Notes under the pieces: generated by a model | What the model was told of the DNA's origin: nothing | The model's database searches: none | What the model saw: the letters and a program-made list of their open reading frames with translations, nothing else | NCBI GenBank assembly: GCA_963210315.1 | Contig: OY723259.1 | Span: forward strand, 2,108,001-2,172,000 | DNA: 64,000 nt | Source of the DNA: Rhynchopus euleeides | Taxonomy: Eukaryota > Euglenozoa > Diplonemea > Diplonemida > Diplonemidae | Reading direction: 5' to 3' | Shown: piece by piece, positions 44,501 through 51,040 of the stretch | Position numbering within the stretch: the first letter of the stretch is position 1 | Layout of the letters: each line of letters opens with the position of its first letter | Translations under genes and position numbers: made by a program

Positions 44501-46118
44501 CGGGGGGGATTCGTCCACCGCATCCTCTTCTTCCTCCTCCTCCTCCCCCTCGGGAAACTCCTCCGCACCACTCACCTACATCTACCTTGCCATCCTGCCT
44601 GTCAACGACCCGCCTCTATTCCGCTCCGGAGTTGACGTGCGGCTCAACGAGGACCCCCCCGGGGTGGGGGTGGGAGTGGCGTCTTCATCCTCCTCCTCTT
44701 CTGCTGTCACCTTCTCACGCTGGGCGCAGGACATCTCCGCAGGCCCGGCTGACGAGGCGAGGTCGCAGCAGCTCCGCTTCCAGGTGGACATCCCCCAGGG
44801 TGGGAGAGGGGTTCTGAAGTCGGCAGTCGTCTCTGCAGAGAGTGGGGATCTGACACTCGAGGTGTTCGCCGATGCCTTCGGGGCCTTCGATATGAACGTG
44901 ACCCTCCACGACAACGGGGGGTCGGGCAACGGAGGGGTCCCGCGGAGCGAGGTGAGGTGGGTGGGGGTTCGGATCGACCCCATCAACGACGCCCCCTCCT
45001 TCCGCCAGCTGGTCTTCACCTCGGAGGCTCACGCCGACACGCCTGGGGTGATATCCCTCGTGTGGGCGGACCGGATCAGCCCCGGGAATGAGTTTGAGCG
45101 TGCCCTGGAGAGTCAGGGCGTGGTCTTCCAGGCTGTCCCCCTCGACCCCCGATTCTTTGCGGCTGCAGGGCAGCCGTCTGCCTCCCCTGCGGGGCTCCTC
45201 GCCTTCGCCCTCGCGGGGGATCGGGTGGGGAACGTGACACTCGAGATCCAGGCGCGGGACAGCCTGAACGCGGCCTCCCCGATCGCCTACCTCCACATCA
45301 CCGTCCTGCCCCCAAGCGGGTCCGCCTCCCTCCTCGCAGAGCTCGCCAAGTCGGCAGGCACCGGGGAGTACCCGCAGCTCCCCTCTGTGCAGGAGGCGCT
45401 CGCGTCCCTCCTGGGCACCCCGCCCTCATCAGTCATCCTCTCGCGCGTCCCACCCCCGGGCTCCCTGGTGCGCATCCACCTCAACGAGGCGGGGGTTGCC
45501 GGGGCACCCACGCTGCTCCGCAAATTTGCCTCGCTCTCCGAAGCACAGCTCCTCTCCGCGGGGATCGCATCCTGGACGCCCGATTCTCCCCAGACCCCCC
45601 CGGGCGGAGCTGGTGGGGTTGGCGGTGTGTCGGGGGAACCCACCCCGGCACCGCCTGGAGGTGGAGGAGGAGGTGCGGTGTCGGAGCCCTGGCTGCTCGT
45701 GGCCCTGGTGGCCTTGGGTGTTGTGGTCGTTGCCGTGGCGGCCGTGGCGGGGGGGCTGCTGTGGAGGAGGAGGAGAGATGCCGGAGACCCCGCCCACCCG
45801 GATGCGTCTGCGATGGAGGGTGTTGCCGGCGTGCCAGCTGGGGGCCCGCAGAAGTACGCCGGTGTGCCGGGGTCTGCCTCAGCAAGCCCCCTAGGCAGGG
45901 AGGGGGCTGAGGGCGCGCCAGAGGAGGCGTGGGGCGGCGTGGGTGTGGGCGGGCTGCTGCTGCTGGGTGGTGGAGGTGGAGGAGGAGGAGGTGGTGGTGG
46001 TGCACCGGGGAACCCCATCGACAGCGCGTTCGTCGTGGGGGTGTCGGGGGGTGTGCCGCCTGAGGCAGGGAGCCCACATGCCCTGCAGCAGCACCCTCCA
46101 CCTGCTCTGTATGGGTGA
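38505..46118 (+). CDS. Giant surface protein with ~16 cadherin-like VNDPP modules
   Basis: One exon of 2537 residues. From about residue 240 a module of 105-145 residues repeats. Each begins [VI]ND[PC]PSF-like, then [VL].ED, a Trp-Ala pair (WAQGITAGP.NEA), a Phe-rich strand, LF..P, a G.L.F segment and D.GG, and ends I.PVND. VND-type junctions lie near 39220, 39597, 40007, 40410, 40883, 41220, 41600, 41983, 42340, 42716, 43443, 43770, 44203, 44602 and 44988. The Asp-rich junctions and Glu-Asp pairs suggest calcium-stiffened beta-sandwich domains, as in cadherin-like 'tandem-95' proteins. A transmembrane helix (WLLVALVALGVVVVAVAAVA, about 2397-2416) is followed by basic RRRRD and a Gly-rich cytoplasmic tail. 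The N-terminus (ARALSLALLAEVASG near 36-50) is only a fair signal peptide, so a start at 38550 or an upstream exon is possible. Probable role: adhesion or wall attachment. Confidence 0.85.
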   Translation: MPGGTNRLHSPARQGMGHPCIAPSIAPQRQACRGVARALSLALLAEVASGDHWSIGQLGNHNPKFFPGRPVVRAVEDCDTWQDAWATRVTDSDGQDPDNHYDSYRQSLTFEVAAERPGLFQIQPAMTDGRGPICPAVGPPTPGNPYIIPDKPMCTRGDFGPGVRGGISELSFKCGADQCGCTTVSAQLLDTGVPDCMVGGNGGITSPTRIPFCPGGCSPDDCSRSQVHFFTVCITCVNDCPSYDTICDVTVNEDDQNIEILNWAFNIDKGAPNEDAQRISFEVSVGNPGLFKVQPYLVWTEAFPGVASLKFEPKRDVFGSSEFCVTIFDDGGIASGGCNMGPPGRSSAATDQKGLCCLITVNPVNDCPSFRPNGQQDGGGATPNGEMVSVSEDAGRVRIQRWASLISPGSDFGESGQNLWFNIEFADTSQKVLFKELPSIDPGTGDLVFELQPDVNSLGRTFEMYVQLQDDGGRVPPPACDVSCLPIESCPRLVIEVDPVNDPPFFIPGPDIAVCEDLADHTPPPSPAAYCYPQWAQRISAGAEREEVANGGEGQSVSFEVVYDEAQAFLFASGPAISPATGDLCFELAPDRHGTADVKVTIVDSGEAASTRLNGPGTGANRGTSTFVRINVNPSNDPPVFSLKDFSGGTGNTASCLVVDYSNDVNNENNGAFSVEDFLTGITRGGNQDTSEAGMQRFAEIEVEPSTDEGRQLQGRLFETAPFTTFSGGTSARLSFKLRQQVQGQGSPPSGTIFYRVRVRDTGGNQGSGAVAGSCGSQDFTDAGFCITVLPSRSPPVFSVASTTVCVPEDSPLNFFTLSKSEASVIPNFFVGLDPACHRVDIRLGNNTELFLTPPEAASTLGTLSFTLARDMFGYAAVFATAVDTCVAPSTRSDPLRFILCVQPCNDPPEFEVPLPNAMLTDVMECDPATAAQHNKGCCEHFYPRFAQGITAGPPNEAGQGLAFLITPGDASPFVVPPELSPTGGLSFCLRPGVNTGLSSLGITLTDDGGLSGGCGTDSTTRRIPFQIRAVNSPPSFQAGGPVTLNEDAACGEGQDGGTSATLSGGISAADCLHTVEGWARGMSPGPGSDEQSQPLEFLCRPLQGSVVRSCAVDASSGRLTLSIPRDAYGQTSLEVVLSDGEPGGTTPAHRIPVSILPVNDPPSFSDAGRTISVFEDSCYSQRWASAVSIGPQNESPQSVTFASVVEAVEVVSAGSSQTPLFTSGPGVDARGILSFCTSPDASGSASLAVTLRDSGGTARGGSDTSRPHRLDITVLPVNDCPAMSLSAAYDARVALQAVEDAGEVFFTHILQEVSPGPFDERTQVTQVTAVAVPEYAFLAQPRVFDAGGGSGESSRGLTLAATLAQDFFGVVEILLRAADSGPGASPHCNASAPIKLILAVDGRNDPPGFDPGPPISTTQDAPGFVYPMWAQNITAGPANEAYQGLTFTVEGVTDASLFIVPPVVDATSGALRFELAPGKHGVTPISVCLQDTGHASEGPNRVCKASSITVSPISGAGGLLSAVGSTFDVTAAEDSGETCIQRWAEGGGASPTGGGAGADDTGAIAANITVPAESVTLFTPTGLPVLVGNGRPHEHAPFSFGICFTPAPNAFGAAQVFLVVSGAGGLGGVGVATTTTTPFQVEITPVNDPPSFEALTSEAVVLQGDGVAAGAGHSLLFASRITAGPSEDAEQRVRFETRGIAATTFSTSVNPEGRLHLGQLGGAPHGVYPIGIALVDSLGGRSAESVLKVVILPTNQPPSFKADRLHLTVAEDSGPAVLPGWAQGITPGGGNAVQLQHDRVSFSVGFSRGGGAELFASPPRVEVVEATGTLRFTPAGNRFGRAVFQIFATDSGGPPLSDPDLAEFRSAAARANITGYTERFLQPLRSDAVTVTLDITPVNDPPSGTPYTGSTGGTEHIEALEDAGDVVFTDILRNVSAGGWGEDPSQHLAFHVEAGDPTLFAVQPRIAVAPGGSRDLTFRTAPHRNGETALLIRIVDPLGGDSSTASSSSSSSSPSGNSSAPLTYIYLAILPVNDPPLFRSGVDVRLNEDPPGVGVGVASSSSSSSAVTFSRWAQDISAGPADEARSQQLRFQVDIPQGGRGVLKSAVVSAESGDLTLEVFADAFGAFDMNVTLHDNGGSGNGGVPRSEVRWVGVRIDPINDAPSFRQLVFTSEAHADTPGVISLVWADRISPGNEFERALESQGVVFQAVPLDPRFFAAAGQPSASPAGLLAFALAGDRVGNVTLEIQARDSLNAASPIAYLHITVLPPSGSASLLAELAKSAGTGEYPQLPSVQEALASLLGTPPSSVILSRVPPPGSLVRIHLNEAGVAGAPTLLRKFASLSEAQLLSAGIASWTPDSPQTPPGGAGGVGGVSGEPTPAPPGGGGGGAVSEPWLLVALVALGVVVVAVAAVAGGLLWRRRRDAGDPAHPDASAMEGVAGVPAGGPQKYAGVPGSASASPLGREGAEGAPEEAWGGVGVGGLLLLGGGGGGGGGGGGAPGNPIDSAFVVGVSGGVPPEAGSPHALQQHPPPALYG

Positions 46119-46429
46119 GTTGGGGTGGGGTGGGGGTGGGGGTGGGGGGTGTGTGAGGTTTTGGTGATCACGAAGGAACTGCATGTGTGGTTCTGTTGTG
46201 GTGGTGGTGTTTTTCGTTGACTGCTTGTTGGGGGGGGGGGGGGGGGGTCTGTGTGTCGGCGGGGTCGCGTTTTCTCAGGATTGCCTGTGGAGTGGAATGT
46301 GTGGTGGTGCACAGCCCGCCGTGTGTCATCCCTCCCCCCCCCCCCCCCCTTCTCAGCCACGCTGAGTGTGTCAGAACCGTTATATAGAATGATGATATCG
46401 TTTCCTCCCTGCTGTGACGTGGCAGCGGT

Positions 46430-46530
46430 GTGCACACACCTGTGCCTGTGATATGACGTCGCGCTGTGCCAGGGACACCCTGTTGTGAGGCGGGCTTGCT
46501 TCTGCACCTCAGAGCGAAGGGCTGTGTCTG
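46430..46530 (-). repeat. Dispersed ~100-bp repeat, copy 4 (reversed)
   Basis: On the minus strand it reads GTGCAGAAGCAAGCCCGCCT, CACAACAGGGTGTCCC and TGGCACAGCGCGACG, in the family order. More diverged than the other copies. Confidence 0.35.
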
Positions 46531-46640
46531 GTAGTGACCGTGTCTGAGTGTCAGGCCTTGCAAGCACCCCGACGTGACGTATGGGTGTCTGTGTTGTTCA
46601 GTCTAGAGTGAGCCAGCGTGATGTAATGAGCAGTAGTAAT

Positions 46641-46694
46641 GAGTTGCTTTTGTTTTGCTCGGATTTGGCGCACAAACAACAGCCTTACCTTTTT
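46641..46694 (+). repeat. Dispersed repeat containing TTTGGCGCACAAACAAC
   Basis: Matches 14158-14212 through GAGTTGCTTTTGTTTTGC, TTTGGCGCACAAACAACAG and CCTTACCTTTTTT. The upstream portion present at 14094 and 58814 is missing here. Confidence 0.5.
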
Positions 46695-46981
46695 TGGTGC
46701 CCCTGATTTACCCCTTTTTCACTACGCACAAACTACGCAATCTGGGGGGGGGGTCTCGCTTTTTGGTCCCCCCCCAGTTTTTTTTGGTCCCCCTTTCTGT
46801 GTGGCTACTGAGACAGGACTGGAGGCACTGCGCTGACCGAGCAAAAAATTATTGCCAGAACTCACTATACACCGTACGAAAGAACGCACGACATGTGGGG
46901 CGGGACTCCAGAAACACCTGGGCAAGGTTGCCCCATGCCCAGAAACACCTGAGAAGGAAGTGAGTTCCAGGAGCCGCGTAG

Positions 46982-47314
46982 AACACCCTCGAGATTGTGA
47001 ATGATGATACGATCACAGCCTTCAGGGCGCTGCGAGGTGCCACCCTGAAGGTGGCCCTTGACATCAAGGAGAGCGTCGGCCGAGGGGTCGACGAAAAGCT
47101 GAAGAAGGCGCTACTGGCACTGGATCCCGCGGGGTATACGGAGGTCACCGCCACACAGGCAACCTCCGCTGACAACGTCCAGGAGACGTTATCCGAGGGG
47201 ATCACAACGGCACTAGAGATCTGTGTCACGGGATCCAGGCGCCCACTCTCCCTCGACGGTCTGGGGATTGTTGTTGGGTATGGTGTCGTTTCCTGCAGCT
47301 GCAAAAAAGCGTAG
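46982..47314 (+). pseudogene. Possible coding fragment, about 110 codons
   Basis: Open frame without an ATG at its beginning, starting just after a TAG at 46979 and after a possible splice acceptor (CGCGTAG). It reads NTLEIVNDDTITAFRALRGA onward, with a helical middle (DIKESVGRGVDEKLKKALLA) and G/C-biased third positions that suggest coding ancestry. The 3' end runs into the inverted repeat at 47303. A downstream frame at 47395-47601 is Ala/Pro/Lys-rich (KRPAKTASKPAPKAASAAA) and may be a separate piece of the same degenerate gene. No family recognised. It could be a terminal exon or the remnant of a mobile element's protein. Confidence 0.25.
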
Positions 47315-47360
47315 CAACTGTGCTTCCTTCTTCCTTAATGATGCGTTGACGCTTCCACCC
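47303..47360 (-). repeat. Inverted repeat flanking the adenylyl cyclase, left arm
   Basis: Reverse complement of 50193-50249 over about 57 bp with one mismatch plus minor end differences. Core on the minus strand is GGTGGAAGCGTCAACGCATC, then ATTAAGGAAGAAGGAAGCAC. Shorter matches occur at 18831 and 31668. Confidence 0.75.
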
Positions 47361-47432
47361 GGAGGAGCTGAAGCAGGCACCGCTTAATGATGCGTTGATG
47401 CTTCCACCCGACGAGCTGAAGCAGGCACCGCG
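47336..47432 (+). repeat. 49-bp tandem duplication
   Basis: Two consecutive units (47336-47384 and 47385-47432) starting TAATGATGCGTTGA and ending CTGAAGCAGGCACCGC, differing at a few bases. They overlap the left inverted-repeat arm. Confidence 0.7.
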
Positions 47433-47696
47433 CCAAAGGGCACCCCCAAAGAGACCTGCAAAGACTGCGTCGAAACCCGCACCGAAGGCTGCCAGCGCTG
47501 CAGCACCTGAAGAACCTGCAGCACCTGCAGCACCTGAAGCGCCTGCACCCTCACTGACCCCGGAACAGCAAGAACTCCTTGAGTTTGGGGTCCCGGCATA
47601 GAGACAGAGAATGGCTGAGTAAATCAAAAAATGAGACCCCCCCCCCCTTTTCACTACGCACAAACTACGCAATATGGGGTCGTCAGGGGCACCATT

Positions 47697-47751
47697 TTTT
47701 TGAGCACATTTATGATGCGTAAAAGTGTGGGAGTGCTTCCGACGACCCTGC
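47697..47751 (+). repeat. Direct repeat flanking the adenylyl cyclase, left copy
   Basis: Begins TTTTGAGCACATTTATGATG and ends GTGCTTCCGACGACCCTG. Matches 50067-50121 at all but three positions. Lies about 110 bases before the cyclase start codon. Confidence 0.75.
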
Positions 47752-47861
47752 AATCCTATGCTGTCCAGAACCACCGCCACGTTCAGGTCAAGTCGGGTGG
47801 TATATTACACAGACACCTCTGACACCCATGGGGGTTTTTGACGCATACTATACACACTGCA

Positions 47862-49991
47862 ATGGCGTGGACAATGAAGTGGTTCGAAGGGGTCGTGTCG
47901 ATGGACGGGCGGCTGGAGGGGAAGGAACGCAGTGACAGGCGTCTGCTGTTCCTCCTCGCTGTGATCTGTTGGGCAATCACGGCGTGGTCATGTGCGACGA
48001 CAGACGCGAGTGACATGACACTGCTGCTGATCATGCATTCCGGGGTGGTCTTGGCAACCATGTCGGTCATCATCCTGCAGTGTCTGTGCCGCATCAACAT
48101 CACGAAGCGAATGGTGCAGATGCACGTCGTGCTGTGGACATTCTCCATCTGCTGCTTGCAGCTCCACAACCAAGCCATAAGCACCACACCCAGATGGTCG
48201 TTGTTCGTGCTGGTGCTGGACCTCTCACTCGTGATGCGTCTCGGCAGAAGCTTTGCAAGGAACCTCGTGGTGTGCAGTATGCTATGGGTTATGGTGCTGT
48301 TCGTGGACATCAAGGTCCGCTTCGGTCTGCTGGACGTACCAGGCACCTCGTCAAGGGAGTATCGCCTGAACGAGCTGGCGAGGCAGTGCAACTGCTCCAA
48401 CCCGCCGTGTGCCGGGCGCCTATCCTGGATGGCTATTGAAGCCGTGGTCGTCATCACGGTGCTTCTCATCGACTTCATCGCGACACGCGGGTTTGCAGAG
48501 GAGGCGGAGAAGGAGCAGGCGGCGATGACACGGACCATCGAGACTGTGGAGGCGGCGGCACAGCTGCTTGCGGGCTACGACGTCGACACCGTGGCGGAGC
48601 TGCTGGAGGCGGCGGAGGGGCGTCTTCCACCTGCGATGCACGCTGCCTTGCAACGTCTGGAGCACAACCTCAGGCTGTACCGACCCTACCTCCCTGCAGC
48701 GCTGTTCGAACGCGTGTCGATTGACGACGAGAGGCGCCGCTCTGTTGCACCTGTTGCCGCACCCGGGTCAGAGAGCGGGGAGGCAACACTTGTGTTCACA
48801 GACATCCGTGCGTCGACGTCTGTGTGGGAGGCGGCACCCGAGGCGATGCAGAAGGCGATCAACATCCACAACGCGGTGATGCGTGAATCAGTTTCCCGGT
48901 TCTGCGGGTACGAGGTGAAGACGATCGGGGATGCCTTCATGGTTGCGTTCGAGGAGCCGTGTGCGGGTGTGTGCTTCGGGCTGGCGGTGCAGGAGGCACT
49001 GCTTGCTGCGGAGTGGCCTGCCGCACTGCTGGAGGTCCCGATCTGCAGGCGGAGAGGACTGTGGGGCGGGCTCACGGTGCGTGTCGGTGTGAACCACGGC
49101 CCTGTGATGGCGGAGATGAACGCACTGACGGGGCGTGTGGACTACTTAGGGCACACGGTGAACATGGCGTCGCGTCTGGAGAGCACGTGTGTGCCTGGTG
49201 CGGTGGCTGTGCCGAGTGCGTTGTGGTCGCAGGTGAGCGGTGCGTGTGCGCCTGCTGTCGCGGGTTACGAGATTGCGGCAGAGCTGAAGGGTGTGAGCGA
49301 GGCACTGCCTGTGAGGCACGTGTGGCCTGCCGCCCTTGCAGACAGGAAGCAACAACCCCTGGCAGACGTGCTGCATCCTGACATCCCTTCCGCTTCGAGC
49401 ATGGGTTCGATGACATCTGCCTACTCCCCTCTGAGTGAGATTCACGCAACAGTCGGTGTGCTGTCCCTTCCCACTGTGACGGACAGCAACGGTGCACACC
49501 AACTCAGCGGTTGCCTGGAGGCAGTCATGCCACTCCTGCATCAGAGCCATGGGACGCTTGTGTCACTGCTTGGGGAGCGCCTGTTCACGGGGTGGAACCT
49601 CGTGCAGCCTGTGCCTGTGCACGCGGAGAACGCTGTGCAGTTCGTGCGGCGCGCCCTGCGTGTGCCGCTGTGCGAGCGGCTGACGGCAGGTCTGGTGAGC
49701 GGGACGGTGTACCACGGGGACGTGGGGACACGCAGCCAGCGCTTCGTGACTGTTGCCGGGCCTGGTGTGGCGGCGGGCCTGCAGGTGTGGCGCACGGCAT
49801 GCAATGCGGGGCGCCGCTTCCTGTACACCCCCGGTGAGGGTGCCGTGCTGGTCGGTGCCCTGCAGGCTGTCCTGCAGCCGACCACCCTGGTGCTGCCGAA
49901 GTGCGACACCCTCCCAGAGCTCTACGAGCTGCAGGACGAGGCACGCGGCAACGAGCGCCACGACAAGGTGTCGAAGGTGCAGCTGGACTGA
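47862..49991 (+). CDS. Membrane adenylyl cyclase, class III, with second degenerate cyclase domain
   Basis: Encodes 709 residues from ATG 47862; the open frame reaches a TTG upstream but no earlier ATG. Six hydrophobic segments occupy about residues 28-42, 52-76, 89-104, 110-126, 132-150 and 188-208, followed by a helical linker (EKEQAAMTRTIETVEAAAQL). The first cyclase domain is complete: metal Asp314 in FTDIR, Lys353 and Asp357 in GYEVKTIGDAFMVAF, Asp427 in VDYLGH, and Asn434/Arg438 in VNMASRLE. The Lys/Asp pair specifies adenine, so cAMP is the expected product. A second domain (about 530-670, with SGTVYHGDVGTRSQRFVTVA) lacks the metal and adenine residues and is probably structural or regulatory. 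Two domains after one six-TM block differ from the mammalian 6TM-C1-6TM-C2 plan. Paralogous to 29854-31578. Repeats frame the gene on both sides. Confidence 0.88.
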   Translation: MAWTMKWFEGVVSMDGRLEGKERSDRRLLFLLAVICWAITAWSCATTDASDMTLLLIMHSGVVLATMSVIILQCLCRINITKRMVQMHVVLWTFSICCLQLHNQAISTTPRWSLFVLVLDLSLVMRLGRSFARNLVVCSMLWVMVLFVDIKVRFGLLDVPGTSSREYRLNELARQCNCSNPPCAGRLSWMAIEAVVVITVLLIDFIATRGFAEEAEKEQAAMTRTIETVEAAAQLLAGYDVDTVAELLEAAEGRLPPAMHAALQRLEHNLRLYRPYLPAALFERVSIDDERRRSVAPVAAPGSESGEATLVFTDIRASTSVWEAAPEAMQKAINIHNAVMRESVSRFCGYEVKTIGDAFMVAFEEPCAGVCFGLAVQEALLAAEWPAALLEVPICRRRGLWGGLTVRVGVNHGPVMAEMNALTGRVDYLGHTVNMASRLESTCVPGAVAVPSALWSQVSGACAPAVAGYEIAAELKGVSEALPVRHVWPAALADRKQQPLADVLHPDIPSASSMGSMTSAYSPLSEIHATVGVLSLPTVTDSNGAHQLSGCLEAVMPLLHQSHGTLVSLLGERLFTGWNLVQPVPVHAENAVQFVRRALRVPLCERLTAGLVSGTVYHGDVGTRSQRFVTVAGPGVAAGLQVWRTACNAGRRFLYTPGEGAVLVGALQAVLQPTTLVLPKCDTLPELYELQDEARGNERHDKVSKVQLD

Positions 49992-50066
49992 CGGCTTTCA
50001 GTTGTACTTCGGGGTCCTCTTTTTCAGGAGTGTCGCCCGTGGTGAGCCCTGTCATTCCGCATCGTC

Positions 50067-50121
50067 TTTTTGAGCACATTTATGAGGCGTAAAAGTGTAG
50101 GAGTGCTTCCGACGATCCTGT
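50067..50121 (+). repeat. Direct repeat flanking the adenylyl cyclase, right copy
   Basis: Begins TTTTTGAGCACATTTATGAG, 76 bases after the cyclase stop codon, and ends GCTTCCGACGATCCTG. Same orientation as 47697-47751. Confidence 0.75.
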
Positions 50122-50192
50122 TCCTTTTCTGTGTGTCTAGCTATCTGGTGTTCACATGTGCTCCACACCCACAAAGCAGCAGGCTCTAGGGT

Positions 50193-50249
50193 GGTGGAAG
50201 CGTCAACGCATCATTAAGGAAGAAGGAAGCACGGTTGCTACGCTTTTTT
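50193..50249 (+). repeat. Inverted repeat flanking the adenylyl cyclase, right arm
   Basis: GGTGGAAGCGTCAACGCATC, ATTAAGGAAGAAGGAAGCAC and GGTTGCTACGCTTTTTT, the mirror of 47303-47360. The pair is separated by 2.8 kb holding the cyclase gene. Confidence 0.75.
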
Positions 50250-50524
50250 CCGAGTTTGTCCACGCAATGCATCGTCTTCAGACAGCATGCCCATCTTGCC
50301 ACAGCAGGATGGACGTGCAGACTGTGACCACTGCCACCCCTCCACTACACGCCCCCTCTTCAACACACCAGCCCCGCTCTGCCGAGAAGGGGCCTTCCGC
50401 ACACATGTGTCTTGTCTGTCTGCTGGCCTTGCCGCCAACTGAATCATTCTGCAGGAGGATGCCCCACCCCCGTTGCCGCTGTGTTGCCACATCACACCCA
50501 CCACCCCCCCGCACCTCCAGCTTT

Positions 50525-50620
50525 CGCTCAGTGCAGAGAAAGTGAACCGCTTCACACAAAGGGGGCAAAGTGACACAGCTTGACACAGCTTGACACAGAG
50601 CGAAGACCCCCCAGTGCACA
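50525..50620 (+). repeat. Dispersed ~100-bp repeat, copy 5
   Basis: CGCTCAGTGCAGAGAAAGTG, AACCGCTTCACACAAAGG, then CTTGACACAG twice in tandem and AGCGAAGACCCCCC, matching copies 1-3. Confidence 0.5.
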
Positions 50621-51040
50621 CATTCTCCCACGTGGCATCTTGTCGTTTTCCTCTTCGCCTTGTTGTATTCTTGGGGGGCATCATATGCTGCGATCTGCTG
50701 CTTCACAAGCCCAACTCCAAGACTGGGGTGTCTGTCACGTCAAGCTGAAGCGGCGTTTCATATATCTGCACCCTCCACGGGATCTGCCGCCGAGTCACAT
50801 CTGACACAGCCTGTAGCAGGCACACCTCTTGTGTGGCAGTCGCGATGCCCCACAACGCATGCCACCACCACCATTCCCACAGGAGAGCCCCCGTCGGTTG
50901 GCGCGCGGGTGCTACCTGCATGGGCCGACAATACACCGCTCTACCCTGGGCCATTCTTGTGCGATAAGCATCTTCTTCTTTAATCCTCCTTCCCCTATCT
51001 CCCCACGACACCACCCCCGCTACCCCCACCCAGCCCCACG

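Larger units (their letters stand above)
46119..46981. other. Intergenic region with repeat copies
   Basis: Holds G and C runs (46228-46247, 46332-46349), a reversed copy of the ~100-bp dispersed repeat (about 46430-46530), and a TTTGGCGCACAAACAAC repeat (46641-46694). No gene. Confidence 0.4.
49992..51040. other. Intergenic region with cyclase-flanking repeats
   Basis: Contains the right copies of the direct repeat (50067-50121) and inverted repeat (50193-50249) and one ~100-bp dispersed repeat (50525-50620). Otherwise no gene; C-rich tracts precede the next start. Confidence 0.4.

Noticed and set aside
45287-46567. 426-codon minus-strand open frame over the 3' end of the VNDPP gene
   Set aside because: Shadow of the G/C-biased plus-strand gene; Pro/Thr-rich translation with no codon support.
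47395-47601. Ala/Pro/Lys-rich 68-codon open frame
   Set aside because: Too short and low-complexity to call separately; mentioned only as a possible part of the degenerate fragment at 46982.
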